Assembly: GCA_012971835.1 (NCBI GenBank)
Contig: JAAZFR010000034.1
Span: forward strand, 1-6,760
Length of the DNA: 6,760 nucleotides
From: Erysipelotrichia bacterium
GTDB lineage: Bacteria > Bacillota_I > Bacilli_A > RFN20 > CAG-826
Reading direction: 5' to 3'
Below the pieces are notes generated by a model. The model saw only the letters and a program-made list of their open reading frames with translations, was not told where the DNA came from and ran no database searches. The translations under genes were made by a program, and so were the position numbers. How positions within the stretch are numbered: position 1 is the stretch's first letter; each line of letters starts with the position of its first letter. Shown here piece by piece: positions 1 to 6,022 of the stretch.

Positions 1-875
1 CGAGCGAATTTGCAATTGCAAATTCTAATGGATTGCCAAGCAACGATTTTGCAGAGATAATTGATGACTATTTAATGGGCATTACCCATGTAATAATTGA
101 TAAAAACCAAGTTGACACCATTAACCGCTACCTTTCCGTGTATCGGTATTTTAACTGGAAGATTCCTTCTTTCCTTATTTTGTCTTTTCAAAAATCGAAT
201 CGTGAAAATAGCGACGACGAGTTTTTGTATTCCTTGCAAAATGAAGGATATCTTCCTGATGCCGTCTGCCACTATTTATATGAATTAGATGTTGATTGTG
301 CTAGCGACAAGGATCGTTCGAAAATTAGAGAATTAATCGATGATTTTCATATTGATAAATTGCATGATAATCATCGTTTATTTGATATCGAGGCATTGAG
401 AAGAGTAAATGCTCAACATATTAGAAAAACGACGCCTACTGAATTCTTGGCATTTATCCGCCCTTACATAAACAATTATGTAAATGAAGAGCACAATGAT
501 GGTTACCTTTTAAAACTGGCCACGATTCACAAATCGCAGATTAGCTTTGGCAGTCAAATCAAGGAATTTCTATCGCCCTTTCTTTTAGAAAAACCATCCT
601 TTTCCCCAAGTGAGATGCAACTAATTAATTCTCCGCAATCGTTAGCGGTGATTTCATCTATGCATAATTTAATTTTACAAAAGGATGATGCTCTAGATAG
701 TATTCTTCAAGAAATGAGCGCTTTACAAAGTAGTCTAGGCATACATGGAAGAGATTTTTACATGCCACTGCGTTTGCTTCTTAGTAGAACGAAGCACGGC
801 CCTGAACTCGATAGCATTATTAAATTTCTCGGAAAAGATGAAGTCCTAAAACGACTAAGCCAATATAAAGATTGA
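1..875 (+). CDS. Glutamyl-tRNA synthetase-like protein, C-terminal part, probably catalytically inactive paralogue (5' end outside window)
   Basis: The frame is open from the window edge (first full codon at 3) to TGA at 873-875. An in-frame TTG at 33 is not the real start, because family similarity continues upstream of it. The protein follows bacterial GluRS: a GLPSNDFA..DD..MGITHV block (30-95), a GYLPDA block near 246-263, and a C-terminal GIHGR..YMPLR....HGPEL block (738-812) typical of the GluRS anticodon-binding domain. From the PTY-like block to the stop it has about the length of normal GluRS, so nothing is missing at the 3' end. The active-site residues are gone. The usual PTYNFA reads PSNDFA, RGEDH after MGITHV reads IDKNQ (96-110), and the KLSKR loop is shortened to KSNREN (192-209). 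Retained tRNA-recognition parts with lost Glu and ATP sites suggest a pseudo-synthetase. A decaying gene is possible, but the frame is intact. The N-terminal HIGH region cannot be seen. GluQ-RS is excluded because that family lacks this C-terminal domain. Confidence 0.85.
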   Translation, partial: SEFAIANSNGLPSNDFAEIIDDYLMGITHVIIDKNQVDTINRYLSVYRYFNWKIPSFLILSFQKSNRENSDDEFLYSLQNEGYLPDAVCHYLYELDVDCASDKDRSKIRELIDDFHIDKLHDNHRLFDIEALRRVNAQHIRKTTPTEFLAFIRPYINNYVNEEHNDGYLLKLATIHKSQISFGSQIKEFLSPFLLEKPSFSPSEMQLINSPQSLAVISSMHNLILQKDDALDSILQEMSALQSSLGIHGRDFYMPLRLLLSRTKHGPELDSIIKFLGKDEVLKRLSQYKD

Positions 876-899
876 ATTATACTATTGTATAAGTATAAT
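872..899 (+). promoter_or_regulatory. Probable sigma-A promoter of argS
   Basis: TTGAAT (872-877) and a perfect TATAAT (894-899) are separated by 16 bp. The -35 box overlaps the TGA stop of the GluRS-like gene, and no terminator lies between the two genes. Transcription would start near 906, about 12 nt before the argS ATG at 918. Confidence 0.7.
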
Positions 900-917
900 A
901 TTACCTTGACAAAAGTT

Positions 918-2540
918 ATGAACATTGAGAACTTATTAAAACAAAAAATTATCGAGGCAGTGAATAAAATCGGATTAGATGTTCAAGAAGACGATGCTGT
1001 TTTAGAACACCCTAAGGATGAGACGCGTGGCGACTATGCTACGAACATAGCTCTTCAATATTGCAAGAAACTAAATTTGAAGCCTCGCGATTTTGCTTTA
1101 AAAATCGTCGAAGAACTCGATCATAAAGGCATCGAAAAAATTGAGATTGCTGGGCCTGGTTTTATAAATTTCTTTTTAAAGTCCGAAATTCTTCAATCGA
1201 TTGTCAAAGATGTCATTAGTAAAAATGACAATTATGGACGCGGCTTACAAAAAGGCAAAAAGATTAATGTCGAATTTGTTAGCGCCAATCCAACAGGAGA
1301 TTTACATCTTGGCCATGCTCGATGTGCTGCTATTGGCGACTCTATTTGCCGTTTATATGACTTTGCCGGCTACGAAATCACTCGTGAGTTTTATGTCAAT
1401 GATGCCGGTGTGCAAGTCGAAAAAATGGGTGCTTCTCTTCGAGCGCGTTATTTAAACGAACTCGGTTTAGAGGCTAAAGTACCCGAAGATGGTTATCACG
1501 GCTTAGATTTAGTCGATATAGCTAAAGAACTCGTTACCAAGTATGGGGATAAGCTAATTGCTGAGAATGAGCAAAATAGTAAAACCTTTGTTCAAGAAGG
1601 CATTCATCTCGAGCTTGAGAAAATTAAAAAAGACTTAACTCTCTTCAGGGTTCGTTTCGATGTTTATAGTTTTGAAAGTGATGTCCGTAAAGATAGAAAA
1701 GTTGAAAAAACGCTCGATGAATATAAAGAGTTCACTTATGTCGATAATGGAGCGACTTTCTTAAAAACTTCCGACTTCCTTGATGACAAGGATCGTCCAG
1801 TTGTGAAAAGCGATGGCTCGTATACATATTTAATGCCCGACATTACATACCATCTTCAAAAGCTTTCACATGGATATGATTTATTAGTGGATGTTTTAGG
1901 CGCTGATCACCATGGTTATACGAACCGTATGAGAAGCGCTTTAATGATGAAAGGCTACTCTGCCGATATTATTGATTTTGAACTCGTTCAAGTAGTGCGA
2001 TTAATGAAGGGCGATGTCGAAGTTAAAATGTCGAAGCGTGGTGGCACGACTGTGACATTACGAGAATTGGCTGAAGAAGTGGGCGTTGATGCGACAAGAT
2101 ATTTCTTTGTGGCTCGAGCAGCGACAAGCCATCTTGATTTCGATTACGATTTAGCACTTGACCAGAGTTCTTCCAATCCAGTTTATTACGCTCAATACGC
2201 CCATGCACGCTTATGCAAATTATTGGATACCGGCGCCGACATCGGTATAGATATGTCAGCCAGCAAATTAAATGAGACTGCGGAAATTAATTTGTTAAAG
2301 CACCTTCAGGAGTTTCCTAATACGATTGAAAGTTGTGCAAAGTCTCGTGAACCTTATAAGGTTGCAACGTACATTCAGAAATTGGCAAGTTTAACCCACG
2401 CCTTCTATACTGAATGCCGTGTAATAGATCGCGACAACATCAGTTTATCGCAATCACGCCTTGCTCTTGTCAAGGCTAGTCAAATCGTTATGAGAAATGC
2501 TCTTAACGTATTGGGAGTCAACGCTCCCCAACAAATGTAA
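918..2540 (+). CDS. argS: Arginyl-tRNA synthetase
   Basis: Class I aminoacyl-tRNA synthetase of 540 aa that charges tRNA-Arg with arginine in the cytoplasm, using ATP. The N-terminal additional domain spans roughly residues 1-85 and includes the GDYATN..AL motif (38-46). The catalytic Rossmann fold follows, with SANPTGDLHLGH containing the HIGH signature at 130-133 and the REFYVND segment typical of ArgS. KMSKRGG carries the KMSKS lysines (KMSK at 370-373). Many ArgS proteins have a degraded KMSKS, so the full form here is worth noting. The C-terminal DALR anticodon domain starts near NPVYYAQYAHAR and ends with SRLALVKA..VMRNAL..LG. Length is normal for the family. I chose ATG 918 over TTG 885 because 885 lies upstream of the -10 box and ArgS homologues begin at this helix. 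The ATG has no Shine-Dalgarno sequence. rpoE follows after 13 nt with its own strong site, so the two are cotranscribed. Confidence 0.97.
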   Translation: MNIENLLKQKIIEAVNKIGLDVQEDDAVLEHPKDETRGDYATNIALQYCKKLNLKPRDFALKIVEELDHKGIEKIEIAGPGFINFFLKSEILQSIVKDVISKNDNYGRGLQKGKKINVEFVSANPTGDLHLGHARCAAIGDSICRLYDFAGYEITREFYVNDAGVQVEKMGASLRARYLNELGLEAKVPEDGYHGLDLVDIAKELVTKYGDKLIAENEQNSKTFVQEGIHLELEKIKKDLTLFRVRFDVYSFESDVRKDRKVEKTLDEYKEFTYVDNGATFLKTSDFLDDKDRPVVKSDGSYTYLMPDITYHLQKLSHGYDLLVDVLGADHHGYTNRMRSALMMKGYSADIIDFELVQVVRLMKGDVEVKMSKRGGTTVTLRELAEEVGVDATRYFFVARAATSHLDFDYDLALDQSSSNPVYYAQYAHARLCKLLDTGADIGIDMSASKLNETAEINLLKHLQEFPNTIESCAKSREPYKVATYIQKLASLTHAFYTECRVIDRDNISLSQSRLALVKASQIVMRNALNVLGVNAPQQM

Positions 2541-2541
2541 G

Positions 2542-2547
2542 AAGGAG
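2542..2547 (+). promoter_or_regulatory. Ribosome binding site that sets the rpoE start
   Basis: AAGGAG lies 6 nt before ATG 2554. The frame is open further upstream (ATG at 2497 inside argS), but the site and the alignment of delta proteins both select 2554. Confidence 0.85.
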
Positions 2548-2553
2548 AATTAC

Positions 2554-2943
2554 ATGTCAGAAAAATCGATGCTTGATTTCGCTTACGAAATTATTAGCGA
2601 AGCCAAAAATTTGCCGATCAGTTTCCATGAACTTTGGGAAGCTGTTTGTCAGAAAGCCGGCTTAAGTAAAGAAGAAACTCGTCGTGAAATTAGTCGTTTC
2701 TACACAAACTTATCACTTGATGGTCGTTTTGTGACCTTAACCGATAATTTTTGGGATCTTCGCTTAAACCATACTTTCGACAAAGTTCATATTGATATGA
2801 ACGACGTTTACACCGATGTCGAAACGACGGAAGAAATTGATGAAGAAGAGATCGAATATTTAAAGATTGAAAAAGACGATAAAGAAGAAATTGATGAAGA
2901 AGTCGAAAGCGAAGAAAAAGAAGAGATCGAAGATTTGTACTAA
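2554..2943 (+). CDS. rpoE: DNA-directed RNA polymerase delta subunit
   Basis: Delta is an RNA polymerase accessory subunit of low-GC Gram-positives. It speeds enzyme recycling, lowers nonspecific nucleic-acid binding and makes some promoters sensitive to initiating NTP level. The 129-aa product has the expected two parts. Residues about 4-72 form the folded HARE-HTH domain, with the family hallmark FYTNLSLDGRF and a following FWDLR block, close to FYTDLNIDGRF..L in Bacillus subtilis RpoE. From about residue 85 to the end it is a disordered acidic tail rich in Glu and Asp. The tail is clearly shorter than in B. subtilis, whose protein is about 173 aa. The gene lies 13 nt after argS and 23 nt before fbaA. 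In B. subtilis, pyrG and spo0F lie between rpoE and fbaA, and here both are absent. This is not the sigma-E gene that shares the symbol in Proteobacteria. Confidence 0.93.
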   Translation: MSEKSMLDFAYEIISEAKNLPISFHELWEAVCQKAGLSKEETRREISRFYTNLSLDGRFVTLTDNFWDLRLNHTFDKVHIDMNDVYTDVETTEEIDEEEIEYLKIEKDDKEEIDEEVESEEKEEIEDLY

Positions 2944-2952
2944 TATTAATAT

Positions 2953-2960
2953 AAAGGAGA
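2953..2960 (+). promoter_or_regulatory. Ribosome binding site deciding a GTG start for fbaA
   Basis: AAAGGAGA stands 6 nt before GTG 2967. An overlapping ATG at 2965-2967 is out of frame and reads Met-Trp-His-stop, so it cannot start the gene. The GTG start gives [10 protein letters not shown], which lines up with the MPLVSMTEML start of B. subtilis FbaA. Confidence 0.8.
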
Positions 2961-2966
2961 AATAAT

Positions 2967-3827
2967 GTGGCATTAGTAAGTATGAAAGAAATGCTTTTAA
3001 AAGCATTAAAAGAAAAGTATGCAGTAGGGCAGTTTAACATTAACAACCTAGAATGGACGGCAGCTGTTCTTGAGGAAGTTCAAGAATTAAAAGCACCTGT
3101 CATTTTAGGAGTGAGTGAGGGTGCGGCTAGATATATGGGTGGTTTTAACACCATTGTTGGTATGGTAAAAGGTTATATTGCCGATCGCAACATTACCGTT
3201 CCTGTCGCTATTCACCTTGATCACGGTAGTTCTTATGAAATGTGTGTTAAGGCAATTGATGCTGGGTTTACTTCGGTGATGATTGATGGTTCTCATCATC
3301 CATTAGAAGAAAATATCGCTGTAACCAAAAAGGTTGTCGACTACGCTCGCTCACGCGGTGTTTCGGTTGAAGCCGAATTAGGCCGCGTTGGTGGTCAAGA
3401 AGATGATGTTGTCGCAGAGACGATGTATGCGATACCATCCGAATGTGTACGTATGGTTAAAGAGACGGGTATTGATTGTTTAGCGCCTGCTCTTGGATCA
3501 GTTCATGGTCCATATAAAGGCGAACCCAAATTAGGTTTTAAGGAAATGTCTAGTATTCGTGATTTACTTATTTCGGTGCCGCTTGTTTTACATGGTGGTT
3601 CAGGAATACCCGACTTTCAAATCAAAATGGCAATTGAACGCGGCACGAGCAAGATTAATGTCAACACCGAATGCCAACAAGAATGGACAAAAATTGTTCG
3701 CGAAGTTATTGCAAATGATAGCAAAACATATGATCCTCGTAAAATAATCGGTCCTGGCATGAAAGGGATACGAAAAGTAGTGCGAGCTAAATGCGAAGTT
3801 TTTGGTTGCATTAGCAAAGCTGAATAA
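2967..3827 (+). CDS. fbaA: Class II (zinc) fructose-1,6-bisphosphate aldolase
   Basis: Cytoplasmic glycolytic enzyme of 286 aa that reversibly splits fructose 1,6-bisphosphate into dihydroxyacetone phosphate and glyceraldehyde 3-phosphate. Class II signatures appear in order. HLDHGSS (83-89) has the catalytic Asp85 and zinc ligand His86. [15 protein letters not shown] (133-147) is the conserved acidic/glycine loop. [10 protein letters not shown] has zinc ligand His180, and LVLHGGSG has zinc ligand His209 with phosphate-binding glycines. INVNTE (230-235) completes the DHAP phosphate site. It closely follows B. subtilis FbaA (285 aa) over its whole length, including YDPRK..GP near the C terminus. 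The related tagatose-bisphosphate aldolases GatY/KbaY have similar length and motifs, but the housekeeping context after rpoE and the absence of galactitol genes favour FbaA. It starts at GTG and is followed within 8 nt by a terminator, so it is the last gene of the argS-rpoE-fbaA operon. Confidence 0.95.
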   Translation: MALVSMKEMLLKALKEKYAVGQFNINNLEWTAAVLEEVQELKAPVILGVSEGAARYMGGFNTIVGMVKGYIADRNITVPVAIHLDHGSSYEMCVKAIDAGFTSVMIDGSHHPLEENIAVTKKVVDYARSRGVSVEAELGRVGGQEDDVVAETMYAIPSECVRMVKETGIDCLAPALGSVHGPYKGEPKLGFKEMSSIRDLLISVPLVLHGGSGIPDFQIKMAIERGTSKINVNTECQQEWTKIVREVIANDSKTYDPRKIIGPGMKGIRKVVRAKCEVFGCISKAE

Positions 3828-3834
3828 GAAAGAT

Positions 3835-3860
3835 AAAAAGTCCTCTCGAGGGGCTTTTTT
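3835..3860 (+). terminator. Rho-independent terminator after fbaA
   Basis: AAAAAG, a bulged T and CCTC pair with GGGG and CTTTTT around a TCGA tetraloop (one T-G wobble). The run of six T at 3855-3860 completes it. The last T is only 14 nt before the nrnA ATG, leaving no room for a normal promoter in between. Read-through, or a promoter inside fbaA, must supply nrnA. Confidence 0.75.
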
Positions 3861-3863
3861 GTT

Positions 3864-3870
3864 AAGGAGG
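3864..3870 (+). promoter_or_regulatory. Ribosome binding site of nrnA
   Basis: AAGGAGG is a full-length Shine-Dalgarno sequence. It lies 3 nt after the terminator T-run and 4 nt before ATG 3875. Confidence 0.85.
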
Positions 3871-3874
3871 TATT

Positions 3875-4843
3875 ATGGAAGGTACGACGAAAAAAGTTCT
3901 TGATATTATTAAACATCATAACTCGATTGTTATTTTTGGGCACACGCTTCCTGATGGCGATTGTTATGGTAGTCAAATCGCTTTGCGCGAAATTCTTAGT
4001 GCCACCTTTAAAGACAAAAAAGTGTACGCCGTTGGAAGTGGACTGCCGCTTTTATTTCCTCGCCTAGGGGAAATGGATATAGTCAATGATGAAACAATTA
4101 AGAATTCGCTTGCCATCCTTGTTGATGTTTCTGATTTTCCTTTAGTTGAAGACAAAAGAATCGCCTTAGCACAAACTTATATAAAAATTGATCATCATCA
4201 CGAGAGCAATCCCTTTATCCATGAGAAGATAATGGATCACGGCGTTATTGCTACAGCTGAATTGATTGCTCGCATTGCTTTTGCTAATAGTTTTGTTATT
4301 ACAAAAAAAGCGGCTGAAGCTATCTTTTTAGGAATCGTTACTGATTCAGGAAGATTTGTCTACGAACCCACAAGGAAAGAGACATTTGAAATTGTGGCTC
4401 GCCTTTTTGATTATGGCTTAGATATGAAGGCGATATATGACACCATTTATCAAACCGAAGAAAACCAATTAAAATATAAAGGTTTTCTTCTTTCAAATTA
4501 TAAAAAAACTAGACACAAGGTTATTTATTGCTACGCGAATAAAAATGACTACTTACCACTTAGATTGAAATTTGCATATGCTTCAAGCCAGGTTAATGTT
4601 TTAGCTAATATTAAGGGTTCGCCAATTTTCGCTTTGTTTACGCAAAACGAAAATGGAGGACTACGTGTTGAATTACGCAGTAATGGCATTCCCATTCGCG
4701 ATATCGCCGTCAAACACGGTGGCGGAGGACACGCAAACGCTGCTGGTGTCAGAATGGAAAAAGGCGGTTACAAAGAAGCGATGGCGATCGTTAAAGATTT
4801 AGATAATCTTGCAAAGGAGAAAACATACAATGTGGGAAAATGA
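3875..4843 (+). CDS. nrnA: DHH/DHHA1 phosphoesterase, NrnA-type nanoRNase and pAp phosphatase
   Basis: A 322-aa protein of the NrnA family, which degrades 2-5 nt RNA oligomers to mononucleotides and dephosphorylates 3'-phosphoadenosine-5'-phosphate (pAp) to AMP in the cytoplasm. It replaces Orn in Firmicutes and Mollicutes. The DHH domain shows motif I GHTLPDGDCYGS (His23, Asp27, Asp29), motif II LVDVSD (Asp84), motif III DHHH (106-109), and motif IV GIVTDSGRF (Asp157), the expected two-Mn ligand set. The C-terminal DHHA1 domain ends in HGGGGHANAAG (281-291), the substrate-binding glycine motif. B. subtilis NrnA is about 313 aa, so this is full length. The closely related GdpP family is unlikely, since no transmembrane, PAS or GGDEF region precedes the DHH domain. 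The gene follows a terminator at very short distance and overlaps the next gene by 14 nt, so it is translated together with cysQ. Confidence 0.92.
   Translation: MEGTTKKVLDIIKHHNSIVIFGHTLPDGDCYGSQIALREILSATFKDKKVYAVGSGLPLLFPRLGEMDIVNDETIKNSLAILVDVSDFPLVEDKRIALAQTYIKIDHHHESNPFIHEKIMDHGVIATAELIARIAFANSFVITKKAAEAIFLGIVTDSGRFVYEPTRKETFEIVARLFDYGLDMKAIYDTIYQTEENQLKYKGFLLSNYKKTRHKVIYCYANKNDYLPLRLKFAYASSQVNVLANIKGSPIFALFTQNENGGLRVELRSNGIPIRDIAVKHGGGGHANAAGVRMEKGGYKEAMAIVKDLDNLAKEKTYNVGK
4815..4820 (+). promoter_or_regulatory. Ribosome binding site that sets the cysQ start
   Basis: AGGAGA lies inside the 3' end of nrnA, 9 nt before ATG 4830. A TTG at 4809 in the same frame lies upstream of this site and has no support. 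Confidence 0.75.
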
Positions 4844-5606
4844 ATTAAGAGTTGCTATAAGAGCTGTCTTGCAAGCAAAAGAAAAGATCATGGAGATATA
4901 TAAAAAGCCATTTGATGTCGAAATTAAAGATGATGATTCGCCCGTGACTCTCGCTGACAAGAAAGCTGACGAGATTATTCGGCAGGTTCTTTCGCAAGTT
5001 TTCCCTGATCACGCTTTTTTGACCGAAGAATCAAGTGACGATAAAAGTAGATTAAATAACGACTATGTTTGGATTGTTGACCCCGTTGATGGAACAAAAG
5101 ATTTTGTAGACAAAAATGATGAGTTTACAACCAATGTCGCACTAGCTTATAAGCATGAAGTTGTCGTTGGTGTCGTCTTGGTCCCAGCAACTGGTGAATT
5201 ATACTATGCAACCAAAAATGGAGGCAGCTTTTATCAGAAGAAAAATCGAATTAAGAAAATATGTGCAAATAAAAAAACAAAAGGTTTAACTGTTTTAACA
5301 TCTCGGTTTCATGTTAACGAAAAAGAATTAGCAACCATCGCTAAGCACAGTGATAAAATTAAACATCGTAAAACATATGGAAGTGCTATTAAGCCATGTC
5401 GCATTGCCCGTGGATTAGCAGAAATCACTTACCGACTGTCAGCCGGAACCAAGGAATGGGATACGGCCGCGAGCCAAATCATAGTTGAAGAAGCCGGTGG
5501 CGTTTTTGTAAAACCGAATGGGGAAAGAATACTTTATAACCGCGACGATGTTTATAACCGTGAGGGATATGTTGTCGCTAACCGTTTAGAAAACATTCTT
5601 CTTTAA
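4830..5606 (+). CDS. cysQ: CysQ-like 3'(2'),5'-bisphosphate nucleotidase (inositol monophosphatase superfamily)
   Basis: A 258-aa Mg-dependent, Li-sensitive-type phosphatase, predicted to convert pAp to AMP and phosphate. The superfamily motifs are all present: SPVTLAD (37-43), the metal-binding TEES (65-68, Glu66/Glu67), WIVDPVDGTKDF (81-92, with Asp84 and Asp87), and EWDTAASQIIVEEAGG (209-224, with metal/substrate Asp211). The fuller KDFV after DPVDGT and the SPVTLAD block fit CysQ better than plain inositol monophosphatase, which usually has DPLDGTTNF. The product is about the normal length. It overlaps nrnA by 14 nt, which supports a shared role, since NrnA also attacks pAp. No sulfate-assimilation genes are visible. 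In such an organism pAp could instead come from the AcpS reaction, in which CoA donates phosphopantetheine (inference). An inositol monophosphatase or FBPase activity cannot be excluded from sequence alone. Confidence 0.85.
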   Translation: MWENELRVAIRAVLQAKEKIMEIYKKPFDVEIKDDDSPVTLADKKADEIIRQVLSQVFPDHAFLTEESSDDKSRLNNDYVWIVDPVDGTKDFVDKNDEFTTNVALAYKHEVVVGVVLVPATGELYYATKNGGSFYQKKNRIKKICANKKTKGLTVLTSRFHVNEKELATIAKHSDKIKHRKTYGSAIKPCRIARGLAEITYRLSAGTKEWDTAASQIIVEEAGGVFVKPNGERILYNRDDVYNREGYVVANRLENILL

Positions 5607-5632
5607 AAAATATCTGCAAAAATGCTTTTTAT

Positions 5633-5662
5633 AAAAAATCTGCCTAAATTGCAGATTTTTTT
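5633..5662. terminator. Bidirectional terminator between cysQ and the nifU-like gene
   Basis: AAAAAATCTGC (5633-5643) pairs perfectly with GCAGATTTTTT (5651-5661) around a 7-nt loop, giving 11 bp flanked by A and T runs. It can stop cysQ transcripts on the plus strand and nifU-like transcripts on the minus strand, because the two genes converge here. A second copy of the left arm lies upstream at 5605-5619. Confidence 0.88.
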
Positions 5663-5694
5663 AAGTAGAATATTATGCGTTTTTTTGACAATAT

Positions 5695-5955
5695 TTATAA
5701 TAATCGAGCTGATTCAGGCATTTCATAAGCCTGTTTCACACCAATAATTCCAGGAACTTCTTCCATCAGGATTATTTCGATACCATCTGAAATAGTATTA
5801 TCAATAAAGGCGCAATCAGCACAAGCACCAGCCATTTCGATGTAGATTATGCCATCTTCAAAACCAACGAATTTCACATCGCCACCATCACGTTGAATGA
5901 ATGGTCTAATCTTATTTAGAGTCGCCTCAATTTGGTTTCGTAGTTCTTTATCCAT
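5695..5955 (-). CDS. NifU-type Fe-S cluster scaffold protein, single C-terminal Nfu domain
   Basis: An 86-aa protein consisting only of the Nfu domain, like YutI of Bacillus. Such proteins bind a labile [4Fe-4S] or [2Fe-2S] cluster, usually across a dimer, and pass it to client enzymes in the cytoplasm. Visible hallmarks are IRPFIQRDGGDVKFV (16-30), GACADC with the paired cluster-binding cysteines Cys45 and Cys48, then DNTISDGIEIILMEEVPGI matching the family's T...GIE..L...VP.V block. No suf or isc genes lie nearby. The start ATG (5955-5953) lacks a Shine-Dalgarno sequence. It follows a strong promoter by so little that the leader is about 11 nt. The gene is divergent from the winged-helix gene at 6023 and convergent with cysQ. 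Confidence 0.92.
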   Translation of the reverse strand: MDKELRNQIEATLNKIRPFIQRDGGDVKFVGFEDGIIYIEMAGACADCAFIDNTISDGIEIILMEEVPGIIGVKQAYEMPESARLL

Positions 5956-5972
5956 AAATTGTTAACTACGTT

Positions 5973-6001
5973 ATTATAGAAACATCCAATCATGTTTTCA
6001 A
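5973..6001 (-). promoter_or_regulatory. Probable sigma-A promoter of the nifU-like gene
   Basis: On the minus strand, TTGAAA (6001-5996) and a perfect TATAAT (5978-5973) are separated by 17 bp. Transcription would begin near 5966, about 11 nt before the ATG. Most of the spacer is occupied by the 18-bp dyad at 5980-5997. Confidence 0.75.
5980..5997. promoter_or_regulatory. Operator-like inverted repeat in the divergent promoter region
   Basis: AAACAT, six bases (ccaatc), then ATGTTT: a perfect 6+6 dyad with half-site centres about 12 bp apart. It fills the -35/-10 spacer of the nifU-like promoter, so a bound dimer would block it. Short dyads arise by chance in AT-rich DNA, so position is the main argument. 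Confidence 0.45.
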
Positions 6002-6005
6002 GTTA

Positions 6006-6014
6006 TGTGATAAT
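6006..6014 (+). promoter_or_regulatory. Possible extended -10 promoter of the winged-helix gene
   Basis: TGT followed by GATAAT (6009-6014) fits an extended -10 element. I see no good -35. The start would fall near 6021-6023, on or next to the ATG, giving a leaderless or nearly leaderless mRNA. A small palindrome, TTATgtgATAA (6003-6013), overlaps it. Confidence 0.5.
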
Positions 6015-6022
6015 ATTTTTGT

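Noticed and set aside
33..35. TTG at 33 as start of the GluRS-like gene
   Set aside because: The frame stays open to the window edge and residues before it already match GluRS, so the gene begins outside the window.
906..911. Perfect TTGACA just before argS
   Set aside because: A -35 here would put its -10 inside argS and the start site beyond the argS ATG. The TTGAAT/TATAAT pair upstream explains the start better.
2690..3046. 118-codon open frame on the minus strand over rpoE and the start of fbaA
   Set aside because: It is a shadow of the acidic, GAA-rich rpoE tail and crosses two well-supported genes. The translation is low complexity and resembles no family.
3709..3734. TTGCAA and TATGAT inside fbaA as an internal promoter for nrnA
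   Set aside because: The spacer is only 14 bp and the -35 is weak. TTGCAT at 3806 with GATAAA at 3832 has a 20-bp spacer. Neither is convincing.
3842..3870. CCTC of the terminator stem pairing with the GAGG of the nrnA ribosome binding site as a translational switch
   Set aside because: Only 4-5 bp can form, against a longer competing terminator stem, and no ligand-binding leader is present.
3617..3976. 119-codon minus-strand frame across the fbaA end and nrnA start
   Set aside because: It runs through the terminator and two strong genes on the opposite strand, with no ribosome binding site or family motif.
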